64,000 nt of DNA, taken from NCBI RefSeq assembly GCF_921293095.1, contig NC_060247.1:115835111-115899110 (forward strand), read 5' to 3'. Shown here in pieces: positions 54,940 through 64,000 of this stretch. Position 1 is the first letter of the stretch. Each line of letters opens with the position of its first letter. A program made the translations under genes and the position numbers. Under the pieces are notes generated by a model. It searched no databases, was not told where the DNA came from, and saw nothing but the letters and a program-made list of their open reading frames with translations. Source of the DNA: Ischnura elegans. Lineage: Eukaryota > Arthropoda > Insecta > Odonata > Coenagrionidae.

Positions 54940-55335
54940 CTTTCGTCGCGGGAGTTGCTCTTCTCCCGAGTATCCGTGGCCACGGATTTATTCAAAGCGA
55001 ATTTGGACGCCTAAACACTTGCCTCCTTTTGCTTTACATCAGTCGTCAACGTCTCCCTCTCCCCCTACCCCCCACCTACCCCCGCTCCCTTACCTCCCTC
55101 GCAGTCGCAATGGCTTCCCCCGTGTGATAAACAAATGAAGGCGGGCGCCTCCCTCTTTTACCCCGTTCAGCCTCTCTCGTCGCCCGGGGCCGCCGCCATC
55201 CCCCCCGCGTCTTCCTCGTCCCCCACAATGCCACGCGCGCCCCACGAATGCTGCATAGATATTCTGCACTCGGACGAAGTTGCCAGATATATTACCACGG
55301 GAGTCCGGAAAAGGCTTTTTTACCAGTCAGAGAAA
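54940..55335. promoter_or_regulatory. CpG-rich island with a 67-codon ORF
   Basis: A sharp rise in GC (pyrimidine-rich at 55040-55100, CpG-rich at 55180-55250). A plus-strand ATG at 55135 opens 67 codons beginning MKAGASLFYPVQPLSSPG and ending in a stop at 55338. The opposite strand shows GGGGGGATGGCGGCGGCC, a housekeeping-start-like string, but its frame stops after ten codons. It is likely a promoter or first exon of unknown gene; strand not decided. Confidence 0.35.
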
Positions 55336-55339
55336 TGAA

Positions 55340-56130
55340 AATCGGGACTGAAAGGTTTGGAAATATCAGGGGAATCAGGGTATAGCAAGGAAAATTGCAT
55401 TATCTTACAAACTCAAGGGTTGCAGGTTAAAAATTAAATCGTGGTTTAACACGCAAGATTGTGCTGTGCTCATCAAATCTGCATAATCTCCATAGTTACT
55501 ACCCCGCAAGCAACCTCAACAGGCGTGTGACGGGGGATGTTATGTTACCAGGCAATACAAAAATTTTGATTTACTTAATTCTCATAACTCAATAGACCCT
55601 CCCCGTTATATTTCTGCCATCGCTCACTTCTCTCTTCAATATCTTTTTCCCCACTGTAGTAGTCCCTAACTCATTTTCGTCCATCAGTATATTATACTGC
55701 ACAGCTGATGAATGAACTGAATTCATGAAAGCTTCACTCCTAAGTTTGCGAATACATACTTCAATGGGAAATAGATATTTAAACTATCCTGCTGTTTTAA
55801 TGTTGAAAATGTTTTTTATCGAAATAAATTGTCATTTATGCATATCTACGCTAAAATTTATATTTATGTCATAATTTCTGTTTGCTTAGACTTCATCGTG
55901 GGAATTATTTCCATTAAAAGGCATTAACGAAGGTATAAAGTTTGCAAGCATATTTATTTACCTTAAATACGGCTACCATTAAGGCAAATTATGAAGTGAC
56001 TTCATATTCAACCACAAATTTTCTTTGCGCGCGGGGTGCCTACACTTGAAATTTCATAATTATTTTCGCGCATCGCAAAGCCAAACAGTAAATATACTTT
56101 AAATTATTTCAGGTATTGTGGGTAAACTCT
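55340..56130. other. No recognised gene
   Basis: AT-rich, no supported feature. Confidence 0.4.
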
Positions 56131-56275
56131 TCTCGGGATTCCCACCAAATTAATTTTTCCATAATGGCCAACTATTCAAGCTCCGACTCGGGGCTCATCC
56201 TCAGGGCCGAATGTTGTTTTATTTGCTTGAAACGTTGGCCATTATAAATAAATTAACCCGGGAAATTAGCTGGGA
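56130..56275. repeat. Penelope-like fold-back
   Basis: TAATGGCCAACTATTCAAGC (56162-56181) is matched inversely by GCTTGAAACGTTGGCCATTA (56225-56244), with weaker pairing outside (AAATTAATTTTTCC and AAATTAACCCGGG). The centre holds CTCCGACTCGGGG and CATCCTCAGGG. The GAAACGTTGG string is shared with the element at 58.2-58.4 kb. Confidence 0.6.
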
Positions 56276-56501
56276 AAGCATCAAATCATCTTTCAGGTAT
56301 TGCTGAAAATTATAGCCATCAATTTATATCATCAAAAAAGTATCAATTAAGCTAATTCTCCTACATAGGTAGGTGTTTCTTTCCGAATGCCGCCTGAATT
56401 TTCGAAAAAAATATAATATAGGACTCTGGTGGCAGTAGTTAACATTATTCGGTTTAGATAACTATGTGGATCCGGGACCCCGATATCAGTCGACGACTTA
56501 C

Positions 56502-56651
56502 CCGCTCAGGGCTAGTTTGTTCCCGTAAAAAGTAATTTTTTCGGCCTACCCAATAATGGTGCATACGGCGCGGGGCGCCGACATCCGCGGCAGCCGGTGT
56601 CGCTTTCCTTCGGCACGGCCATTTTCTACTTCTATGCGAACTCTCCTTCAT
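56502..56651 (-). CDS. Candidate first exon
   Basis: The minus-strand ATG at 56651 opens 50 codons ending exactly at a codon boundary before a GTAAGT donor (56496-56501). The sequence is Arg/Lys-rich at the start (MKESSHRSRKWPCRRK) and CpG-rich in its first half. A second ATG in another frame (ATGGCCGTGCCG, with the YY1-like string AAAATGGCC) stops after 36 codons. Phase 0 at the donor fits the acceptor of the exon at 52055. No homology recognised; it may be an untranslated first exon. Confidence 0.3.
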
Positions 56652-57009
56652 CCTCTTGCCAACTCATTCGCTTTTCCGCCTCTCCAATGCACTCATCCCC
56701 TGCTTCCGCTCAATGTATATGTTCCTGTTACGACACCTCTTAATGCTAGTCGTGAATGCACTGACGTGGAGCTATTTCTTTCGAGAGGAAGATGAATCGG
56801 GCTGTTTCAAACTCAGAGTAAATATGAACGAGAGCGCTCAATCTGGCTGCGAAGTAGTCAAAGGCTAGTGATAATTGAAACAGTAGTGGTAGGATTTCCT
56901 GTATTCGGACATAAACTAACTTTATTTTTTCCATGGATATGATGACAAAAACACTGCAGGAACAAGTGACTTTGTACGCAGTCACGCGCATGGGTGCAAA
57001 GTTAAATGC

Positions 57010-57103
57010 ACCAACGGATGAAGTTCGCCATGAAAAATATTGATTTAGTAGTGGTAGTAAGTAACTAATAATATTTTTCATGGCGAACTTCATCCGTTGG
57101 TGT
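57010..57103. repeat. 33-bp-arm inverted repeat
   Basis: CACCAACGGATGAAGTTCGC (from 57010) and its inverse ending CTTCATCCGTTGGTG (57103) flank about 29 bp, with perfect or nearly perfect arms of about 33 bp including CATGAAAAATATT. The length and style match the other Penelope-like fold-backs here. Confidence 0.7.
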
Positions 57104-57389
57104 ATTTAAGATGACAAAAGTTTTCTTAGTTTATTCCATAGCTTTAATACATGCTTCATATTAACTATATGCTTTCAATTAATAGAATTTTCAGTACTTA
57201 CGGAATGCAGTCTCTATTAAATATAGAATTTATTATATCCCTACACCTCTCCATTTTCGTGAATGCTTGACTTAATGGGAGCAGAATTTCCGATGGAAAT
57301 AATCAACGTGGCGTTAAAAAAACTACTGTCATCTGAGGCAGCATATCAACGATCTTACCAGACACGGATAGGGTCGAATGGGAGGGGTG

Positions 57390-57445
57390 AGGGATCACGT
57401 GATCTGGGATTTTTCCTTCTCAATCTTGGTCGCATGCGCAGTAGC
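57390..57445. promoter_or_regulatory. Promoter-like E-box palindrome plus NRF1 site
   Basis: GATCACGTGATC (57393-57404) is a palindromic CACGTG E-box, and CGCATGCGCAG (57431-57441) is a near-consensus NRF1 (ewg-type) site 26 bp further on. Both are enriched in animal housekeeping promoters. No transcript was identified; candidate ORFs at 57754-58161 are unsupported. Confidence 0.4.
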
Positions 57446-57449
57446 CGAA

Positions 57450-58200
57450 AATCGGTTTTGTTCGTTTTTTCTTCGAGGTTCCTACGGAAAGTGCCACACC
57501 CGGGGAAAATTTAACAAATAGGGGATGATTTTCTAAAAACCAATGTCAGCATTCGCGTGTGATTATTATTGACTTCTGTGAATTCAAACAAGATTAAAAT
57601 CCTGGATACCTGATCTTTGGAGAACACTGATTCTGTCAGTATGATACTTAATATATATGTACTCCGTAGTTATTTCCTGATAAAATTACACTTCCATGAA
57701 AGATATGTTTAATAATATTGTTAATGTAGTAGTCATGAGTGCATTAGGAGGCTATGAATCAAAACTTTGCTCTTGTGTGCATCATTTTTTATTTTTCCTC
57801 AATGACATTGCCATTATTGAGAATTCGCTCGGTTATAATGTTGGCCTCGGCTTTCAGCCACAACGCTGCTAAGTTCGGCTCTTATGTGTTTACATGTTCT
57901 CCGAGGGCTTCCAGGTGTTCTCCGTCTTCCCTCCCCTCCCTATCTCCTCTCTCCCAAACCCTCAAATTCCTCCCCACCGATGATGCTGCTACACCCGCGC
58001 CCCGTCGCGTGGTATCCATTCTGCAAATCGCCAGAGTGCTGATGATTGGAGCGGTGCATTGTGGGAAGGCCATACCAATTAATCATTGGTCTATGGACTG
58101 TAAGGATACGGTTATGATGTCGAGGAAGTTGTTATGCATTCCAATCGTACTGACTGAGTGAATTCCCCTCGGATCTCCGACGGGATTTAGGCTGGCTAAT
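57450..58200. other. No firm gene
   Basis: A 135-codon plus-strand ORF (57754-58161) spans a C/T-rich block at 57900-58010. It lacks recognisable motifs and is countered by a minus-strand ORF in the same block. Left unassigned. Confidence 0.35.
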
Positions 58201-58204
58201 AATA

Positions 58205-58380
58205 TAGTATGTTTTTTTCCCGGCGAACACTGGCAGTGAAGATTTCTCGTGTTTCACACCGGTAAAGGTCCTTTATTTCTGAATACCTGAAGATGATCGG
58301 GGAGTTGCCCATCGAAACGTTGGAAGAAGATATGGAGTACCTTAACCGATGCGAAACCCGAGAAATCTTCACTACTACTA
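58205..58380. mobile_element. Penelope-like terminal fold-back
   Basis: Left arm 58235-58263 (AGTGAAGATTTCTCGTG...) and right arm 58345-58373 (...CCCGAGAAATCTTCACT) are inverted with a few mismatches. Between them lies CCTGAAGATGATCGGGG, a GGG/CCC stem and ATCGAAACGTTGG, the layout seen at the ends of Penelope-like retroelements. TTCCCGGCGAA lies just outside the left arm. A related piece lies in the intron at 13.55 kb. Confidence 0.6.
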
Positions 58381-58439
58381 AGGTAGGTTCATCGAAAAAA
58401 CAAGAGAAAATGTAGATTAAGCACTCAAAGAAAGAGTAC

Positions 58440-58516
58440 CTTTAATGTTCTGGGGCTTTCATATAAAATTAACGCGTCACACCAATCTTAGGATAGCTGA
58501 CTAGTGATGATGATGA
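58440..58516 (+). mobile_element. 3' tip of a CR1/L2-like non-LTR retrotransposon
   Basis: CGTCACACCAATCTTAGGAT, then CTGACTAGTGATGATGATGA, is the same 3' end and GAT-repeat tail as the copies at 48.3 and 50.5 kb. Severely 5'-truncated. Confidence 0.6.
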
Positions 58517-58655
58517 TTGTTTTTCATCCCGATTTCTTCCATGATTCGCGGTTTGAGCCGACAAAACACGAATGAAAATGGCATGGAAATAAAATGTCTG
58601 CGATGCTGCAGAAATGGAGTCATATTGATGCGTAGTTTTCCGCGGCGTTGTCTAG

Positions 58656-58732
58656 ATGATGTCTCCATGCTTCTGGGTTTCACCGCGTGGAGAAAATCCA
58701 CGCGGTGAAACCCAGAAGCATGGAGACATCAT
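58656..58732. repeat. Perfect 36-bp hairpin
   Basis: Arms 58656-58691 and 58697-58732 are exact reverse complements around the 5-base loop GAAAA. The arm contains TGCTTCTGGGTTTCACCGCG. Reading the right arm gives GGTGAAACCCAGAAGCATGG, which carries the GAAAC string of the Penelope-like ends. Perfect identity implies recent origin or selection. Confidence 0.9.
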
Positions 58733-58739
58733 GGAATTA

Positions 58740-61700
58740 TATTGATAATGCAATACAGTAGTGGAACTATAATAACTGAGAATCTAGAGAGAGCAAAGTG
58801 CGCCTATATTCCTGGTGAGTTTTATAATCACACGTAGCAAGTAGCTGCAACAAAATTATTTTCAAAATTTCGTAGGCTAAACCAAACTTAATATATAGTA
58901 CTTGAATTTTTATCCAAAAGTCTATATAACGTTTAGTTCAAATTAAGTAACGTTTTCTGAGAGGGTCGTACCTACAAAATGCTTAAGAATGTTTGGGTAA
59001 ACTGTATCCATATAAAAATGCTAACTCAAAAACACAGCTCTCAAATTCATTTAACGGCGAGTTGAGAAATTTTTAATGATCCTGGTAATGCTGTGAATTT
59101 TTTAGGAGAAAATAGTGGCCTCCGTGTCAATGAGAAATTTTGACTCAAGATGTTGAAAATTTTGTTTGACGAAACAAAAAAGTCAATCGGCTTATTTTTA
59201 AATTTGCTTCTAAATATTTATAATGACCTGACAATTAGTGAAGCTATGGAATATTATAGAAATGCATTATTGTCCATGAAAAGAGTAGCCAAAAGGGAGT
59301 AAATAATGTTGAGAGTAGTTGAAAAATTCAAATTCACTATGTACTCTCAAGTTTAACTAGCGAAAGAATCAAAATAATTATCAAGGCGAGTGGTAATTAT
59401 TTTCATCTTCTCTGGTAAAGCTAAGTATGCCATTTTTAGCAGTTATTTGTGTCCAGAAGATACAAATATTTTTGACGGATCCAGTTGAACACTTCAAACT
59501 CCAAAATGCTTCCAAAAATTATTTTATCGGTGACATTAAATATTTTTCTGATGCTCTCGGAAAAACTTTGAATGAGCAGTTGTAAGATGAAGTAGTGGAA
59601 AGGAAAATATTCTCACATAGTTTTAACCAAAAGATAAATAACATGTAGTTAGCAGTGGAAAATTATTAAAGTATTCAATTGCAATAGTTGGCTCAACTAT
59701 TTAATGTGCTAATACCAACAAGGAATATAGTCTATGACAAAGTAAATACTCAAAAAGAAATGAAAATTTAATACGCGAGGAGTTGAAATGTAAATAAATA
59801 CATATTATTTTAACTGTTACTACTGTTCCTGATGAAGCTGAAACGATATTTTGCTGAGTAAGTTGTGGCCACTAAGTAAAATAGAATTTTGTCGTGAAGC
59901 CGATCAAAAATTCATATTCAAACAACATAGCAGAAAATTATTTAACGCTTAGCCCAGATATTTCTTATTTTCTCCATGAAACCAAAGAATATAGGGTAGT
60001 GAAGGGCAAGAGTCCTCATGGAGCAAGATTCCTTTTTCGAAATATTTCTCTAAATACCGGGATGATGCCATTTATAGTCAATCAGTTTTATTTACGTGAC
60101 CGAATGTAGCATGGGGGAGCATTTAATGGAAGACAACGAACGGAAGATCGTGAGTTTTTCTTATTTTTCATTTTTACACGACTTTTATCTATGATGTCGG
60201 ACCGCGTAATTCTAAATTTTAGGCGCTAATAATAATAGTCCTTTAGGCATTTATTTAACGACTATGTTTGTCTAGCGATCCTTTTTATGCATTCTTTGCC
60301 TCGAAAATTCATGCAGTTAGCAGGTTCGCAGATCGCCATGTGGTTGTGCTATGGCGTATTAGTTATAGCCTCAGGTGTAGCAAGAGTCCTGAGGCAAGTG
60401 TCCGCATTAGGAGTCTTGCCCTACGGGCGGTGACTCCTGCCCTATATTATTCCATTACTTTATATATAACCTGATAGTTTCTGTAATAAATATTACATTT
60501 ACTTTGTTGATAAATGCATTGAGATAAAATGCGGAACTTAAGGAGAAAAAGCGATCGGAAAGAATTAGGAAAACAAATTTAGGAGGTAGCTACCCTGAGG
60601 AGGAACAATAGAGAATTCGCACGTTCTATTGCAGCTGATACAGAAATTAATGAATTGTCTCTGCATAGATATCGCTTAATTTCATAATGTTGGGTGCATT
60701 TCATTCATAGATATGCATAATAGAGTCACATGTCTGTCCTGAAAGCATTAGACCTCATCAAAAAGCATTGCATGCGCATAAGCGGCGTATAAACTCAAAG
60801 GAAAGCTATGAAATTCTTACCCTTTTATGAATTCCCCCTACACCCAGAAACTATACATGAAAATATCTATAAATAAGGCTAAGGGTTGCGATGCTAAGTG
60901 GATGTTGGTGGACGACAAACTGGGCATTAACTTCACCGGAAAAACTGGGAGTTTGTGGAAATTGGGCTTAGATCCACCAATTTTTATTGGAAAGTGTGTA
61001 ATGAATTCGAAACATGAAGGAGAGAGCCTTGCACCACATATTCTGCAAAGTGATGGTTTGCATACGAAAACTGGGATTAGGACTCTTGCCCCATAAGAGG
61101 ACACTTGCCCCACGTGAGGGGCAAGATTCCGATTTGTTTTTCTCTTACATTTTGATTAATAACGGCAGTCACTTATTTTTCCAGCATCGATGGGAAATAA
61201 GTATTGTAGTAGTGCGAACAAAATGTGTGAATGTAAAAATTATTGTTGGAACTTAAATGCATAATTTTTATAAATGTTTGTTACATGCGCACTCTTGCCC
61301 CTCATTCCCCTATTTGAATTATCAGTCATAAGTTCATATATTTCTAATTTACCTGCTGTAGCTCAGGAAATAATGGCTTCAGGATGGGTGAGATTATTTA
61401 TTTGAGCAATTGAAAACTGAAATATCAAAAAATATCTATTTTCGTCAAAAATTCGCATCTATCCGTTGGCCGCTAATTTCAGGAAATGCATTGCCTATTT
61501 TAACCGAGGATAGTAAAATAGTTCAACTAAACGTTAAAATAATTAATTTTTTTATATTTTTAGAAATTTCAAGTTTAAAGCTCTTTTTATCTTGTGGACA
61601 ACACTTTCTCCGAATTAATTCCTTCGATTATCAAGAATATTTTAAATATTTCCACTTAAACTAATATAACTACTGTATTTTATGAATTTACGTTTATCAT

Positions 61701-63245
61701 CTGCTAATTTCCTCACGTCTTTTGTTCTGTGGCCACTATTTCTCCTGATAAATTCCTTTAGTGTACCGGGTGCATTCAAAATAGTTCTACACAACTTTAA
61801 AGTAATCAAACTACGCGCTTAATTTTTCCAGTTTTAAATTTGATGTGAGTTTCTTTTTAATCTTTCATGCAAAAAGTTTTTTATCAATTTGAAATTTTTG
61901 GAGTTTCCAATTAATAATTATCATTCATTCAGTGGTAAATACTCATATTTACAGTATTTTACAAAGATTTTCGGCCAATATTTTTATATACCTTTGGAAC
62001 CTTTATATACCTTTTTATATACCTTATCCGTATAAATTCGTTAGCATGACCAGGAAAATGTAAGAAATGATAGATCCTCCACAAGCCCTTTGTTAAATTT
62101 TTATTTTCCACAAGCCTTGAAAAATCACTCATCTTTTGGCCAATAATTTCAGAGAATATTTTCGTGTGATATGCCAATAAAATAGGAAGTAGACAAAAAT
62201 TGAGTTTGAATGCTTCAACTTCTAATGTTAAGAATTTTTATAGCCCCCATTGGCACAAATTTTTCCGATTAAATACCATGGTTTTAACAGGATCATGAAG
62301 TGTGTTTGGTTTTATTTTTAATAATTTAACCGCTGGAAGTTTTTATTTTTAAATTTTGCTTGGCTTCCCTCCAGCACTCTAATTTATCTTTGGGCAATCT
62401 CTGTCTCCGAATGGCTATTACCTCCCGTTTGCTTCATCTGGTGTATTAATGTCGTCTGTAATTGTGTGTTATCAATTTATGGGAGCATGAATTCTGTCAG
62501 AATTCCCTCTGCCCCATTGAATACGTGCAAGTTGAAAGACACTTGATGTTTCAGCAGTCTGTTGAATGTAAGAAATCTCAACGGCGAAGTTTTTCATTAG
62601 AACGAGTGGTTTTTTGCTTTAAATCCCAAAAATCTATTTTTACGTTAAAATTCGCGGTGTAGCAAAAAGTCTCTAATATAAGTCATTGAATTAAATTCCA
62701 TTTGAACGAGTTCGTGAAAATTTTCTGCTTAATTCCCAAATGCCCTCCTTGTTGAAAAAGTAAAAAGAAAAAAAACTTTTTGTCCACGCTTTAGTCATAA
62801 GTAAACTCACGCCCAGACCCAGCCGACGAACACGCGCTATGTTCCCTGAGGTTTTTCCGAGTGGTAGTGTCCCGCAAGATACTACTTGTAGCTTTGAGTC
62901 CAAACCTATGGCTTTGCGTTATAAAGCTTTATTATATTTCTATGGAATTTTTCAATTGATAGTTTTGATGCTTCTAACACATTTTTACTTCTCTCTCATC
63001 AGGTATAACACCTTTGCTCTGCCATATTTCCACTTTTTGTCTCTAGAATTCGTCTACAATACCTATTATAGGCATTCTAGACCATAAATGTTCCGTAGGT
63101 GGGAAAAGTATTTCCTTATTAAATTATTCGATGACATTTCACACATTATTTTCTTTAACCCAGCTTGTATCAACACTTCAGTTTCAAATTTAATTCAACC
63201 GATTCAGGCATGATACAGAGGAAATTTGGTATATTAAAATAAAAT
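58740..63245. other. AT-rich stretch with no supported gene
   Basis: Short ORFs at 59894-60109, 60827-61096 and 61410-61664 have no recognised motif. The strings GGGCAAGAGT / ACTCTTGCCCC recur at about 60006, 60414, 61081-61125 and 61291, which suggests a worn repeat family spread over 59.9-61.3 kb. Confidence 0.4.
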
Positions 63246-63249
63246 TTTA

Positions 63250-63385
63250 CTGCACTTTTACACATTATTATAATGCCTACGACACGTTTCGGCTCACAAA
63301 GCAATCAACTGACTTTGTACCATATGAAGGCTTTGTGAGTCGAAAACCGTTGCATGCATAAAAATAATTGTGGAAAGGTGAAATT
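63250..63385. repeat. Penelope-like fold-back
   Basis: The left arm ending ACGTTTCGGCTCACAAAG (to 63301) is inversely similar to CTTTGTGAGTCGAAAACCGT (from 63331). AT-rich outer parts also pair (ACATTATTATAATGCC with GCATAAAAATAATTGTGG). Several mismatches; an older copy than those at 28.0 and 58.7 kb. Confidence 0.55.
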
Positions 63386-63389
63386 ACGT

Positions 63390-64000
63390 TTTCTGTTTAT
63401 ACTTTAGTCCCATTCAAATGGTAGAACAAATCATTCCCATAGCTCTTGGTTCAAAACTGCACACTTGAACGTGGAAAAAGGTCGGTGTAGAATATAATTT
63501 CGAGGAATGTGTAATGAAGGAAATACTACGAATTCACGAATAAGGAAGTGCAAAAAAAGATAAGCATTATTTCTGGGTAATATAAAAATACCCAAAACAC
63601 CCTTGGTAATCGCGCTGTTCGGTATTCATATGGGGCACGCAGGGCAGTCCGATCTTCTTTCGTCATGTTCTGTTTAGACGCAATGGCCATTTTAAGGACC
63701 TTATACACCCGCCCGCACTTCCGCGAGATCACCAGTTTTCTTACCACTGGGTTGATGCCTCCAATCAAATCCTTATCGTTCCAAGAGGTGAAGTGAAACT
63801 AAGATCATATGACAGGACCCACTTGTTCGTCGTGTGGACCCACGCAGCAACACTGTATTGGGCCAACATCGGCCTAACTTCGGTAGCCATATTTAGTCCG
63901 TCGACAGGACACTAACTGCCGATTCCGGCATCCAAAGAAAAAAATCTTTGCATCATTCTTCTCATAGTATGGTCTTCCATTTCCTTTGGTGTATCAAATT
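63390..64000. other. End of window, unassigned
   Basis: A minus-strand ORF (63526-63768, 80 codons, containing NPVVRKLVISRKCGRVYKVL) lies in a moderately GC-rich block that continues to about 63935. The mixed basic/hydrophobic composition and lack of splice sites suggest a repeat-derived ORF, but the family was not recognised. Confidence 0.3.

Noticed and set aside
57754-58161. 135-codon plus-strand ORF
   Set aside because: Low-complexity C/T-rich core, a competing minus-strand ORF, no motif and no splice sites.
1-64000. Bacterial operons, CRISPR arrays, phage genes or a defence system
   Set aside because: No long ORFs, no ribosome-binding-site spacing, no regular direct repeats with unique spacers; exon/intron signals and SINEs show an animal genome.

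Overview
This is animal nuclear DNA, most likely from an arthropod and probably an insect. It is AT-rich and gene-poor, with no bacterial-type operons, long ORFs, rRNA or CRISPR. Short GC/CpG-rich islands hold the only convincing exons, each bounded by GT/AG splice signals. The rest is a mosaic of decayed DNA transposons, MITEs, tRNA-derived SINEs, 5'-truncated non-LTR retroelements and Penelope-like fold-backs. The species could not be determined. No homology search was possible, so all gene calls rest on reading frames, splice sites and remembered protein motifs.

Layout. 1-1473: a near-perfect inverted duplication built of G/C-tract MITEs. 1.5-8.5 kb: dispersed repeats, an in-frame 63-bp duplication near 4.8 kb, and a minus-strand signal-peptide exon (6102-6275). 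8.56-9.16 kb: a TA-flanked fold-back transposon next to a possible plus-strand exon (9245-9390). 12.3-13.9 kb: the best complete gene model, a two-exon minus-strand gene for a secreted or membrane protein of about 194 residues, with a possible upstream exon at 15.5 kb. 15.7-31 kb: SINEs, hAT-type MITEs, a tandem array of about 260-bp units broken by a Penelope-like insertion, and a palindrome at 28.0 kb. 32.57-35.32 kb: a complete but inactivated hAT-type transposon with 8-bp target duplications and a broken transposase.

37.8-41.3 kb: a possible minus-strand exon, a CCAAT-rich promoter-like island, then the first coding exon (41077-41287, plus strand) of what I read as an H2.0/HLX-type homeobox gene. 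It carries the eh1-like motif LKFGVERIL and ends at a GTGAGT donor; no homeodomain exon is visible downstream in the window. Its presumed first intron begins with two head-to-head SINEs and holds a perfect DR1 nuclear-receptor half-site pair. 44-48 kb: a hammerhead-ribozyme-like motif, an AT-rich hairpin and a 2-kb element with the 3-bp target duplication of PIF/Harbinger. 48-64 kb: 3' ends of a non-LTR element, a local duplication, two possible minus-strand exons (51.9 and 56.5 kb), a promoter-like E-box/NRF1 pair and several Penelope-like fold-backs, including a perfect 36-bp hairpin.

No cooperating multi-gene system is visible. The genes appear to be isolated pieces of separate loci in a transposon-rich region. 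The items most worth following up are the homeobox first exon, the two-exon membrane-protein gene, the ribozyme-like Penelope termini and the autonomous-size hAT relic.
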